Shown: positions 21,645 to 32,699 of the stretch, piece by piece
Position numbering within the stretch: the stretch's first letter is position 1
How the letters are laid out: every line of letters begins with the position of its first letter
Origin: Chelydra serpentina
Taxonomy: Eukaryota > Chordata > Testudines > Chelydridae
Length of the DNA: 64,000 bases
Direction: 5' to 3'
Assembly (NCBI GenBank): GCA_037349315.1
Contig: JBAIAC010000264.1
Coordinates: 124,001-188,000 of the forward strand
The notes under the pieces: model-generated
The model's database searches: none
What the model saw: only the letters and a program-made list of their open reading frames with translations
Told to the model about the DNA's origin: nothing
Position numbers and translations under genes: made by a program

Positions 21645-24600
21645 TTAAGGTTTCAGCTTGCGCAAAGTTTTCTTGATCCAGGAGACGTATTTGGAGACTT
21701 TGGTGAACACATTGGGTGCTGACCCATCATCTCTGCCGTAGGACACAATGCCCTGGGCCTTCCCATCACAGACCAGAGGCCCCCCAGAGTCGCCCTAAGA
21801 AGTAAACACCAGGCGTGGGGTTAGACATGTCAAAGCAAAGGGCAGGCTGTATTCTGTATTCACATTCCTGAAATCCAGCTCCATGTCCGCTTTCCTGGGG
21901 GCTCACGGTCAAGTCACTCCTGGGAGCTGCCTGGGACTCCTAACCCATGGTCTAGGGATCCAGCCAGCCCCTGTCCCTGATTTCTAGGATCTGGCCAGTT
22001 CATGTGTCTGATTTCTTGCATCCATCCCTCATGTCTTTAATCTGCTCACTTCCCGTCTCTGATTCCTAACCCTGATTTCCAGCACCTGGCTGACTCCTGC
22101 CCTTGATTTCTAGGATCTCCTGCTGATTTCTCAGATCCACCCCTGGGTTCTTGATTCAGCAATTCCCTTCTTAAAAAAACCCAAGGAGTACTTGTGGCAC
22201 CTTAGAGACTAACACATGTATTTGGGCATAAGCTTCTGTGGGTTAAAACCCACTTCATCAGATGCATGGAGTGGAAAATACAGTAGGAAGATATATAGAG
22301 AGAGTACATGAAAAGATGGGGGTTGCCTTACCAATTCTAACAAGACAATTCAATTAAAATGGGCTATTATCAGCAGGAGGAAAAAAATCACTTTTGTAGT
22401 GATAATCAGGGTGGCCCATTTCAAACAGTTGACAAGAAGGTGTGAGTAACAGTAGGGGGAAAATGAACATGGGGAAATAGCTTTTAGTTTGTGTAATGAC
22501 CCAACCACTCGCAGTCTTTATTCAGGCCTAATTTGATGGTGTCCAGTTTGCAAATTAATTCCAGTTCTGCAGTTTCTCGTTGGAGTCTGGTTCTGAAGGG
22601 TTCTATCTTCCTACTGTACGTTTCACTCCATGCAGCTGATGAAGTGGGTTTTAGCCCACAAACGCTTATGCCCAAATTAATTTGCGAGTCTCTAAGGTGC
22701 CACAAGGACTCCTTGTGCTTTTTGCGGATACAGACTGACACAGCTACCACTCTGAAACCAATTCCCCTCTGACTTCAAGCATTCAGCTGATTCCCAACCC
22801 TGACTTCTAGGATCTGTCCCTCACGATGAAGATTTCCTGATTTCCAGGAAGTTGCTGATTCTCCTCTCTGATTTCTAGAATCCATCAAATATCCAGCTGA
22901 TTTCTGTCCCTGCTTTCTATGATCTTCCCAGTTGCTGTCCCAAATTATTAGGATATACATGCCTCATTTGAAAGAGCTACCTTGTTCTTGTCCCTGATTT
23001 CTAGCTTCCATCCTTGAGTCTTATGATCTGTCCAGTTCCGGTTCCTAGTTCCCAGGATCTGCCTGGCTCGCTACGGATCCTGACTCTCCCCAGTCTGCCC
23101 AACCCTTGCCCCGAGTGCCACGCGCCCATCTCACACTCACCTTGAATGACGCATTCCTCTCCTGGGGATCCCCGATGCACAACATCCTGGACGGGACATA
23201 GTATGGATAGAATCGAGACAGACACACACCCTTGCTCATGACCTTCAGTTTCACTTCCTGCAGGGTCGGGGAGCGCTGGGCATTTGCATTGGTACTAGTC
23301 AGGCCCCAGCCGGCCACGCAGCACACAGCCCCCTCCCTTACCCGTTTATCGGGCAGGGGGATGGTGCCCACAGTCTCGGTCAGCTTGGCCTTGTCCCTCA
23401 GCTGTGATGGGGGAGAGAGAGAGGGGAAATCAAACTCCTCTTGGGGGACAGATCCTGTCTCTGGGGGGATGGGGTTATATGGGAGCAGGTGGAGGATCCC
23501 CGTGACGATTGTGCAACACTGTGATACCATGTGCCCACTGGGGGTGGGGTGATGGGATGGGGGAGGTACCTGTAGCAGTGTGAGGTCACTGGGGGCGGGG
23601 TGATGGGATGGGGTCGGTACCTGCAGCAGTGTGAGGTCATTGGGGGCGGGGTGATGGGATGGGGGCGGTACCTGCAGCAGTGTGAGGTCACTGGGGGCGG
23701 GGTGATGGGATGGGGGCGGTACCTGCAGCAGTGTGAGGTTACTGGGGGCGGGGTGATGGGATGGGGGCGGTACCTGCAGCAGTGTGAGGTCATTGGGGGC
23801 GGGGTGATGGGATGGGGGCGGTACCTGCAGCAGTGTGAGGTCACTGGGGGCGGGGTGATGGGATGGGGGTGGTACCTGCAGCAGTGTGAGGTCACTGGGG
23901 GCGGGGTGATGGGATGGGGGCGGTACCTGCAGTAGTGTGAGGTCACTGGGGGCGGGGTGATGGGATGGGGGCGGTACCTGCAGCAGTGTGAGGTTACTGG
24001 GGGCGGGGTGATGGGATGGGGGCGGTACCTGCAGCAGTGTGAGGTCACTGGGGGCGGGGTGATGGGATGGGGGCGGTACCTGCAGCAGCATGATGTCATT
24101 TTCAAGCGTGGCGTCATTGAATTCTGGGTGGGGGATTCGGTGATGGACCGAGATCTTCTGCGTCCCTGGCTCATCTATATCAATGTTGTGGGCCCCCAGC
24201 AGCACGCTGATGTTGCTGTGAAATACAAGGGGATGCAGGTGCTGCAGACAGGCCAATACTCTGGATTCAGTCCTGGGTCGTTAACCTCATTAAAGCGGGT
24301 GTGTGGAGACGCTGCCTGGCACTTGGTCTGAATGTTCAGAAACCAGAGCTCTGGTGCCTTTCCCCTGCTGGGTGGGGGCAGTTTTACCTCGCCCCCGGTT
24401 AGGAGAATGGCTGGCTCAGGGGCAGGGATCCTGCATTTCTTACCCCAGGTTGCAGTTACAATGAGCCGCCGTCACCACCACGTCCTCCCGGATCAGGAAC
24501 CCGCCGCACATGCTTCCTCCTTTTCCTCCTCTTGCTATTGTCACAAAGGCCATGTAGGGTCTGGAGTGAGGCCGGGCTTCCCGTCCCCCGATGATCTCCC

Positions 24601-25638
24601 CTGGCCGAGATGCCAAGAGACGGAGTTAGTTCCAGGCCCCAGCCAGCCGGCTGGTGAACCCGTCTGCTACCCGAGATTAAAGTCCCACAGAGTTCACGTG
24701 GACAAAGGACGGATCCTCATCCCCATTTCACACCCTGGGAAATCCAGGCACAAGGGGAAAGTGACTCACTCCAGATCACCGGTGCAGAGTGGGGTAGAAT
24801 TAGATAATGAACCCAGGAGTCCTGATGCTCAACTCCCGCAGAGCCACCCACTCTAACCACCAGAACCCACTCCCCTCCCAGATCCGGACACTGAACCCAG
24901 GAGTCCTGGCTCCCAGCACCCCCTGCTCTAACCACACAGGCTGTACTGCTCTGCATTTTCTGTCTAGGAGTTGGCCGTTCACATCAGCCTTGACTGAGTT
25001 TCTCTTTGTCGCCTCCCTCTCAAGCAGTTTATTACAGTAGTATCAACCCCCTTGTCTCCCCCTCTCCCTTTAGTTCCCTGCCCACCTGCCCCCAGACCCC
25101 ACAACTCCCCAGCTGGCCCCTGGACACACACCGATGCCCTCAGACCCCATGGCTGTGGGGCACCTCAGCTTTGTCCTGGGTGCACACACTGATAAGTGTC
25201 CCTAGACCTCATGGGCCTGAAGCTAGCCAATTGGGTCCTGGGGAAAAACCAAGAGCCCCCCAGACCCCACATCTCTCCAGCGGGTCCCTGGACACACACC
25301 AATGTCCTCAGACCCCATGGCTGTGGGGCACCTCAGTGTGGGGCACACACACTGATAAGTGTCCCTAGACCTCATGGGCCTGAAGCTAGCCAAATGGGTC
25401 CTGGGGAAAAACCAAGAGCCCCCAAGACTCCACGGCACTCCAGCTGGGTGCTGGGGACACACCAATGGCCCTGGTGCAAGCATCTGTCTCTGGGGAGGAG
25501 CCTGGGTTCGCAGACACGTCCGATAGTGCCCGGCTCCACTCCCTATGAGGCTAGGGTGGCCGATCCCCTCCTGTACTCACCCGCCTGAGCCCCGGGGGAC
25601 AGGGGAAAGACCATGGGGAACAGGAGCAGCAGCAGCAT
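21645..25638 (-). CDS. Granzyme/mast-cell-protease-type serine protease 2, intact
   Basis: Exons in coding order are 25638-25581, 24600-24444, 24215-24080, 23401-23141 and 21794-21645 (58, 157, 136, 261 and 150 nt; 253 aa plus TAA). The signal peptide equals that of protease 1; the Gly-Glu propeptide and [15 protein letters not shown] follow. Triad: [23 protein letters not shown]1-pocket positions read Ala189, Ser190, Phe191, Lys192 and about Asn226. The C-terminal part ([22 protein letters not shown]) is strikingly granzyme B-like. Exons 1-3 and flanks are nearly identical to protease 1, while exons 4 and 5 differ more, so conversion or a recent duplication has homogenised the 5' half. A NAS sequon sits just before the 189 position. 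Intron 4 holds a SINE insertion that proteases 1 and 3 lack. Confidence 0.92.
22169..22759 (-). mobile_element. Composite SINE insertion in intron 4 of protease 2
   Basis: The ends carry opposite halves of a turtle SINE: GGAGTACTTGTGGCACCTTA at the left and TCTAAGGTGCCACAAGGACT...CAGCTACCACTCTGAAACC at the right. Flanking AATTCCCCT/AATTCCCTT (about 22161 and 22760) looks like a target duplication. The paralogous positions in protease 1 (about 14810) and pseudogene 3 (about 30590, GATTCAGAAATACCCCTC) lack it. Confidence 0.75.
23563..24079 (-). repeat. 51-bp exon-derived minisatellite, 10 copies, intron 3 of protease 2
   Basis: Ten regular 51-bp units separate the real donor (24079-24078) from the last unit at 23563; spacing is exactly 51 bp throughout. 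Here exon 3 itself ends CTGCTGCAG|GTACCG, identical to the end of each unit, so eleven donors in a row share the same local sequence. The variants are single changes (GAGGTTACT, GAGGTCATT, CTGCAGTAG). Confidence 0.95.
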
Positions 25639-25688
25639 CCTCAGAGGCAGTCCGGGGAAGGAGATGATGTGTCGGCCTCTGGGGTCAC

Positions 25689-25693
25689 TTATA
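25689..25693 (-). promoter_or_regulatory. TATA box of protease 2
   Basis: CTATAAGTGA on the - strand, 51-55 bp upstream of the ATG at 25638, as in protease 1. Confidence 0.7.
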
Positions 25694-25854
25694 GACCTGG
25701 CCAGGGGAAAAGGAAAGGGAGGGGCTGCCCCCTCGGTGATGCTTGACTCAGAGTAAACCACAGCCCTGGATGCTGGCTTGGAGAAGTTCACATGCAGAGC
25801 AAGGGACTCACCAGGCACCCTGCAGAGCTGGCCTTCGGATGTGGATGTGTGTGG

Positions 25855-25997
25855 CCCTGCACCCCCTGGGGCGGTGCACATCTGGGGCCCTGCTCCTCTG
25901 GGGTGGTGCACATCTGGGGCCCTGCACCCCCTGGGGCGGTGCACATCTGGGGCCCTGCACCCCCTGGGGCGGTGCACATCTGGGGCCCTGCACCCCC
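25855..25997 (+). repeat. 33-bp GC-rich minisatellite upstream of protease 2
   Basis: Four copies, spaced 32-33 bp, of a unit containing GCGGTGCACATCTGGGGCCC. It is the counterpart of the longer array at 18505-18790. Confidence 0.85.
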
Positions 25998-26014
25998 AGA
26001 TAAACGCTGATAAA

Positions 26015-26300
26015 TTTGACCGAAACTGGTAGTGTAGATCAGGGCTAAGCCACAAGCGAAGTGACAGTCCGCCGGCACTGAGTGTAATAAACCCACGTGC
26101 TTGATTCTACACGGTGTCCGTTTACGTTCCTTCAGTGTCTCAAAGGGGGGAGTCACAGAAGGGGTGTCCCCCCCTCATTGAGCTGAGCCCATTGTCATAC
26201 ATACGGCACTAATACCGTCCTTTGTCAGCAATAAACCCAGCCGAGCGCCTTCGCCACTGAACCTAGTCTGTGGTCTCCTTAGGCCCTTGGATTGAAGTTG
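26015..26300 (+). repeat. LTR fragments (partner of 29145-29395)
   Basis: CTAAGCCACAAGCGAAGTGACAG, a GTAATAAACCCACGTGC signal, then the ERV-type piece GGCACTAATACCGTCCTTTG and an AATAAACC signal are shared, in order, with 29145-29395. The copy breaks off at GGATTGAAG before the primer-binding site. Confidence 0.6.
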
Positions 26301-26885
26301 CCCGTGGAGACGAACCTTCAGCGTCTCTCTGCACCGGGAGGGCGCCTGTCTCTCATTGGGACATTCGCAAGCTGACAGACTCGCTGGCCTGCTGTCCGTC
26401 AAAGCAACAGCGCCCCTGCCCACTTCCTGTCCAGGTGAAGGAGCTGGAGGAAGGTTCCTCTGTCTAGGCACCCTCCACGGCTGGAGCTGTGCACATCTGG
26501 GGCAGAGCTGAGCCCTGGTGCAGTTTGGATACTGCCCGCTCTGTGCATGCACCAGCTATGGTGTGTGGGAGACAGGCCAGGCTAGAGAGAGTTAAGGGGG
26601 CACAGCGGTCCCACAATCCCAGGCTGCACCCTGGGGATCCTGTCACACCCACCACACAGGCTGGGGGGAGGGAGATCAAGGTTGGCTGGGTCACCCCCCC
26701 CCCCCACAACTGAGCTCCTGGAGCCGTGCCCAGCTGGAGGCTGCCTGTTCTGGTGCCAGGCTAATCTGGGACCCCCCCTATCTGGGACCCCCCTGGTGCC
26801 CCTGGCAACTGTGCATTGCTGGATCCCGGGCGCAGCTGCGGGAGGGGGCTCATCAGCTAACAGCAGAGTCTGAGCTCTCACCCCG

Positions 26886-27096
26886 GCTTGGTACCACTGT
26901 GGTGGGAGCCGTGGTTGGACCAAGATTCAGCTCAGCTTCTGGTGGGAACTCGGCCCCTGGATCCTTCTCAATGCTCCCCCCACCCCTGCAGTGTGGGTGT
27001 GAGATGGGCTGAGGGACATGAGTCAGGGAGACCAGACTCTCCCCGTTCTGTGACAGCGCCGCTTCCCACAGACACCCAGATTGGGGACAGGGGCAG
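26886..27096. repeat. Duplicated segment, copy 2 (partner at 9520-9730)
   Basis: See the partner for the matched phrases. It is no more coding than its partner. Confidence 0.6.
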
Positions 27097-28790
27097 AAAC
27101 AATGCATCTGATTCCGAACCCCCCCGAGCCAGCCTGTCTTGAATGGGTGTTAGTGCCCCCTAGAGGGGAAAGGGCCCCTGACCCATTCCCCATTACCCTG
27201 GAGCCGGCCATTCCTCGTCCTGGGGCTTTATTGGAGACGATGCCCCATAGTGGGGAAAGGCCCCATATCCATTTCCCACCCATCCTCACATATAATGTAG
27301 CTGTGTAGCAAGAGACTAGATCCCATGGGGAACTCGTCCCATTGCACTGGGTTGGGGGCTGAGTGGACGTCAGTGTGTCCGTGCTCCGGGCCATCTGATT
27401 TTGGGGGGCGCTATTGCATGCTTGACTCTTGTGAAAATCTCCCCGTATCCCCAAGTGGGAGATGCTGGGTGCTGAGCTTCCATGGGATTGAGCCCCAGCA
27501 CTTGACAGGATGGGCTGCGGGTTGTAAAGGGGTGTCAGGATCCTACTGAATATCAATGGGATTTTGATAACTCACTCCTGCAGGAGGCTTTGAACATCCC
27601 AGCCCGGCTGTTTGCGATAGCGGCGGCCGGTTCTAAAGGCCCTGAAAGGAATTAAATACCCACGAAGACTGAACATCACTTCACTCCAGCAGCTGGAGGA
27701 GTGAGAGTGAAATTAACAAGAAAACATGGCGAAGGTGCCAAAATAGCTGAGCAATGGGTAGCCCATTCAAGGGGTGGGTGTAGGGTGACCAGACAGCAAG
27801 TGTGAAAAATCAGGACAAGGGGTGGGGGGTAATAGGAGTCTATATAAGAAAAATACCCCAAAATCGGGACATCTGGTCACCCTAGGTGGGTGGATGGAGC
27901 AGGGGAGGAGGGAGGGACAGATAGAAAGGGTGGGTGGATATGGAGGGTGTAGTCAAAAGACAGATCCTGAGATCTGAGGCCTGCTATAAGGATTGGTGTT
28001 GCAACAACACAAGCTTGTGCCACAATATTCTACTACAAGTGAAACACACTTGCTGAAGGTGATACAGGGACACACTGACCCCTCCTAAAGACAAGGTCAG
28101 GATGACAGGGTGATGGATAGAAATGTTTTGAATGAACCAACATGTACAAGGTAAAGGGTGGTAACTAACCACGTCAGAGGGGCAATTTGTTTGTATCAGT
28201 GTGTGAAGGGCCAGAAATCAAGAATCAGACAGACCCAAAGTCCAGAGTCTGGTCAAAGACTGAGGCTCAGCCATGTGAACCAGACAAATATGAAGTCATC
28301 TTGTTTTTTCTTTAGGATGGTTAGCAGAACCCCAGGTGCGAGGAAATAATTGGGGCCTTTATCTTCAACTGCAAATAGACCACATGGGTGCGGTGAGGCC
28401 CCGCCTTTAAAAACTTCTCTTCAAGGAAAGATAATGATGTTTTTCTCGCATGAGAATCTGGGGTCATAGAAAGACCAAGGCTAGGAGCATAAGATAATGG
28501 TGCTCCCGCTCCCCGCACAGATATCAGTGTCCGGTTCTCAAACACAAAGCAACTTTATAACTTGATGCCACACGTCTTTTAATGCTCTTTTGTTCTCTTT
28601 CCAGATATAGACCTAATGGACAATCAAGGAAGCTGCTCTATTCCTATGGCTCCCAAATCAGGATTCAACATATCTACATATTTTTATATGTAACTAAAAC
28701 ACACTTTATAGATTGTTTAAAGAAAAACACCTGTGTACTAATCACATATGTTAACTTGAAACTATGGGCGGAGACATGATGTAACCTCTT
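27097..28790. other. Gene-free stretch with one MITE
   Basis: No exon recognised. Apart from the MITE at 27781-27884 I see only undefined, probably repeat-derived sequence. Confidence 0.4.
27781..27884. mobile_element. hAT-like MITE, 104 bp, perfect 8-bp target duplication
   Basis: Ends TAGGGTGACCAGACAGCAAG and CATCTGGTCACCCTA are inverted repeats. GGTGGGTG flanks both sides (27773-27780 and 27885-27892). Same family as 5859-5981. Confidence 0.9.
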
Positions 28791-28797
28791 GACCATT

Positions 28798-29006
28798 ATC
28801 AGAGGGGTAGCCGTGTTAGTCTGGATCTGCAGAAGCAACACAGAGTCCTGTGGCACCTTATAGACTAACAGAGGTATTGGAGCAGAAGCTTTCGTGGGTG
28901 AATACCCACAAAATGCATCCGAAGAAGTGAGTATTCAGCCACGAAAGCTTATGCTCCAATACCTCTGTTAGTCTATAAGGTGCCACGGGACTCTTTGTTG
29001 CTTCTC
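28798..29006. mobile_element. Palindromic SINE dimer
   Basis: The left half starts GAGGGGTAGCCGTGTTAGTC, typical of turtle tRNA-derived SINEs. Its interior CACCTTATAGACTAACAGAG...GGAGCAGAAGCTTTCGTGG recurs inverted in the right half (CCACGAAAGCTTATGCTCC...CTCTGTTAGTCTATAAGGTG), giving about 65-bp arms around a short loop. TCTTGACCA before and after is a probable target duplication. Confidence 0.75.
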
Positions 29007-29144
29007 TTGACCACTGGCTTCTGTGTTATTATCTTGTCTTGCTGGTTGAGCCTATCCGGGACTCAGAATTGCCCCTGATTTCTTCCCTCCGCCCATGGTA
29101 AAATTCAATATAACCTGCTGTAATTAAATGATTGACAGTGTCTC

Positions 29145-29770
29145 TAAGCCACAAGCGAAGTGACAGTCCACCAGCGCTGAGCGTAATAAACCCACGTGCT
29201 GGATTCTACACGGTGTCCGTTTTCGTTCCTTCAGTGTCTCAAAGGGGGGGTCACAGAAGGGGTGTTCCCCCCTCATTGAGCTGAGCCCATTGCCATACAT
29301 ACGGCACTAATACCGTCCTTTGTCAGCAATAAACCCAGCCGAGCGCCTTCGCCACTGAACCTAGTCTGTGGTCTCCTTAGGCCCTTGGATTGAAGTCTGC
29401 TGTACAGGCTACCTGGCCAGAGCTGGTGCAGCACACACAGAAAACACACACACAGCCACAACTGACAACGCTGGTGACCCCGACCGCTGATCTGGTAAGC
29501 AGGTGATTTTTCCTCTGTAGGAATATGGCAGAAAGCTACGAGCCAGGGAACCCCCTTATCCTCTCCCTGCAAATCCCCACAGAGTGTGATGAGCTATGGA
29601 TGCACTGGGTTGCCAACAAAGGACGTCCATATTAATTTTAAAAAGATAGTGGGGAAGAACCATGGAATGGAATCTGAAAGGCTTTGGCAGAGACCGTAGC
29701 GGTGGAAAATAATAAGAGTAAGTTCTGCCTGGAGGGAGATCTCACGGTAGGCTCGAATGGTTTTTCATTT
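29145..29770 (+). repeat. ERV-type LTR with primer-binding site and leader, unit 3
   Basis: The LTR 3' part with AATAAACC is followed by TGGTGACCCCGACCGCTGAT at 29472 and the leader GATCTGGTAAGCAGGTGA. It precedes the CCAT tract of unit 3 just as in units 1 and 2. No viral gene remains. Confidence 0.65.
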
Positions 29771-29944
29771 CTCTGTCCATTTTTCTTTTGCAATATCCAG
29801 CTGTTTGTCTTATCTCCCACATCCATCCCTCCCTTCCTCCATCCTCCTTCAAAATCTATCCATCATGCCTCCATCCTTCCTTTTACAATATCTAGCCATC
29901 ATCCATCCTTCTGCAATATCTGTCTGCCTTCTCATCATCCATCC

Positions 29945-30265
29945 ATCCTTCCCATGGGCGGGGAGGAATAGCTCAGGGTCAGGCTTGACAAAGCCCTGGC
30001 TGGGATGATTTAGTTGGGTTTGGTCCTGCTTTGAGCAGGGGGTTGGACTAGATGACCTCCTGAGGTCCCTTCCAACCCTGAGATTCTATGATTCTAGGGG
30101 TTTGGGCATTGGCCTGCTAAACCCAGGGTTGAGAGTTCAATCCTTGAGGGGGCCATTTAGAGATCTGGGGCAAAAATCTGTCAGGGGACAGTACTTGGTC
30201 TTGTTAGTGAAGGCAGGAGACTGGACTCAATGACCTTTCAAGGTCCTTCTAGTTCTATGATTATT
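29945..30265 (+). mobile_element. CR1 3' tail followed by a tRNA-like/CR1-tailed SINE
   Basis: The CR1 3' end is evident at 30040-30097 (GGACTAGATGACCTCCTGAG, TTCCAACCCTGA, TTCTATGATTCTA). It is followed by a segment with a pol III B-box-like GAGTTCAATCC near 30133 and a second CR1-type tail (CAATGACCTTTCAAGGTCCT, TTCTATGATT), as in CR1-mobilised SINEs. Confidence 0.7.
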
Positions 30266-30410
30266 ATTTATATATACAGGGAGATATGTCTAATATAATC
30301 TAGCCATCATGTCTATCCATCCTGCTGCAATATCTAGGTCTTCTCATCGACAATTTCTATCCATCCATCCATCCCCAATATCAATCCATCTAACTCTCCA
30401 TCTGCCCATC

Positions 30411-30910
30411 AGACATCAGTTCCACTGTCTGATTTCTAGCATCCATCCTCAATTTCTTTAACCTGATCAGTTCCCACCCCGATTCTAAATCCTGATTTCC
30501 AGCATTTGGCAGACTCAGGCCCTTGATTTCAAGGATCTCATGCCGATTTCTCTGGGTTTCTCCTGATCCACCCCTGGGTTCTTGATTCAGAAATACCCCT
30601 CTCTGACAGTCTGACTCCTAGGATCTGTCTGATTCCCAACCCTGATTTCTAGGATCTGTCCCTGACTGTTGAGATCCATCCCTGATTTCCAGGATGTGGC
30701 TGATTCTTCTCTCTGATTTCTAGAGACTACTGAATATCCAGCTGATTTCTGTCCCTGATTTCTGTGATCTAGCCAGTTCCTGTCCCAAAATTATTAGGAT
30801 CCATTCCTCATTTGAAAGAACTGCCTGTTTCTTATTCCCGATTCCTAGCCTCTATTCCTTATTCCTAGGATCTGGCCAATTCTGGTTCCTGGTTCCCTGG
30901 ATCTGTCTAG
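30411..30910 (-). pseudogene. Intron 4 remnant of pseudogene 3; exon 5 deleted
   Basis: The GATTTCTAGGATCTG-rich sequence matches intron 4 of proteases 1 and 2. However, it joins directly to CCAT-type sequence at about 30410, where the exon encoding GDSGGP should lie. The exon with the catalytic Ser is therefore missing from this copy. Confidence 0.75.
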
Positions 30911-31328
30911 CTCTCCATGGATCCTGACTCACCCCATTCTGCCCAGCCCTGTCAGTCTCCTGTTCTAGCAGCACCTTCCCCCAGGCACCGCGTGCCCCAG
31001 TCCCACACTCACCCAGACTGACGCCTTCGTCTCCTGAAGGTCCCCCCCCCCAGCATCCTGGATGGGACATAGTGGAGATACAAGCACCTGCCCATGACCA
31101 TCATTTCCACCTCCTGCAGGGTTGGGGAGGGCTGGGTGTTTGTCTTGATACTGGTCTGGCCCCAGCCAGCCACGCTGTACACTGCCCCCTTCTGCACCAT
31201 CTTCTGGGACAGGGGGATGGTGCCCACAGTCTCGGCCAGCTTGGCCTTGTCCCTCAGCTGTGATGGGGGGGGGGGAAGAGAAGGGAAAGCAAACTCCTCT
31301 TGGGGATGGGGCCAGAGGGGATGCGGGT

Positions 31329-32352
31329 GGTACCTGCCACAATGTGAGGTCACTGGGAGCAGGGTGATGGGATCGGGGCGGTACCTGCCACAGTGTGAGG
31401 TCACTGGGGGTGGGGTGAAGGGACAGGGGTGGTACCTGCCACAATGTGTGGTAACTTGGGGTGGGCGGATGGAATGAAAGTGGTACCTGTAGCTGTGTGA
31501 GGTCACTGGGGGCGGGGTGATGGGATGGGGGCGGTACCTGCAGCAGTGTGAGGTCACTGGGGGCGGGGTGATGGATGGGGGCGGTACCTGCAGCAATGAG
31601 GGGTCTCTGGGGGCGGGGTGATGGGATGGGGGTCGTACCTGTAGCAGTGTGAGGTCACTGGGGGCGGGGTGATGGGATAGGGGTGGTACCTGCCACAATG
31701 TGAGGTCACTGGGAGCAGGGTGATGGGATGGGGGCGGTACCTGCAGCAGTGTGAGGTCACTGGGGGCGGGGTGATGGGATGGGGGCGGTACCTGCAGCAG
31801 TGTGAGGTCACTGGGGGTGGGGTGATGGGATGGGGGCGGTACCTGCAGCAGTGTGAGGTCACTGGGGGCGGGGTGATGGGATGGGGGCGGTGCCTGCAGC
31901 AGTGTGAGGTCACTGGGGGCAGGGTGATGGGATGGGGGCGGTACCTGCAACAGTGTGAGGTCACTGGGGGCGGGGTGATGGGATGGGGGCGGTACCTGCA
32001 GCAGTGTGAGGTCACTGGGGGCGGGGCGATGGGATGGGGGCGGTACCTGCAGCAGTGTGAGGTCACTAGGGGCGGGGTGATGGGATGGGGGCGGTACCTG
32101 CAGCAGTGTGAGGTCACTGGGGGCGGGGTGATGGGATGGGGGCGGTACCTGCAGCAGTGTGAGGTCACTGGGGGCGGGGTGATGGGATGGGGGCGGTACC
32201 TGCAGCAGTGTGAGGTCACTGGGGGCGGGGTGATGGGATGGGGGCGGTACCTGCAGCAGTGTGAGGTCACTAGGGGCAGGGTGATTGGATGGGGGCGGTA
32301 CCTGCAGCAGTGTGAGGTCACTGGGGGCGGGGTGATGGGATGGGGGCGGTAT
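31329..32352 (-). repeat. 51-bp exon-derived minisatellite, about 20 copies, intron 3 of pseudogene 3
   Basis: Regular 51-bp spacing from 32347 to about 31684, then more diverged units (31634, 31583, 31532, 31482, 31432, 31380, 31329), several with CTGCCACA instead of CTGCAGCA and one 50-bp unit. The gene-distal end is the most degenerate, the usual sign of a tandem array that turns over near one edge. Confidence 0.92.
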
Positions 32353-32699
32353 CTGCAGCAGCATGATGTCATTTTCAAGCGTGGCGTCATTGAATTCTGG
32401 GTGGGGGATTCGGTGAAGGACCCAGATCTTCTGCGTCCCTGGCTCATCTATCGCAATGTTGAGGGCCCCCAGCAGCACGCTGATGTTGCTGTGAAATACA
32501 AGGGGATGCAGGTGCTGTAGACAGGCCGATGCCCTGGATTCAGTCCTGGGTCGTTAACCTCCTTAAAGTGGGTGTGTGTAGACACTGCCTGGCACTCGGT
32601 CTGAATGTTCAGAAACCAGAGCTCTGGTGCCTTTCCCCTGCTGGGTGGGGGCAGCTTTACCTGGTCCCTGGTTAGGAGAATGGCGGTACTTTAAACAGT

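Noticed and set aside
31009..32478. Continuous 489-codon open frame through the pseudogene 3 minisatellite and exon 4
   Set aside because: It is exon 3 plus a 51-bp repeat without stops plus exon 4 of a broken gene, with a frame change inside the array. No independent evidence of a protein; treated as a property of the repeat.
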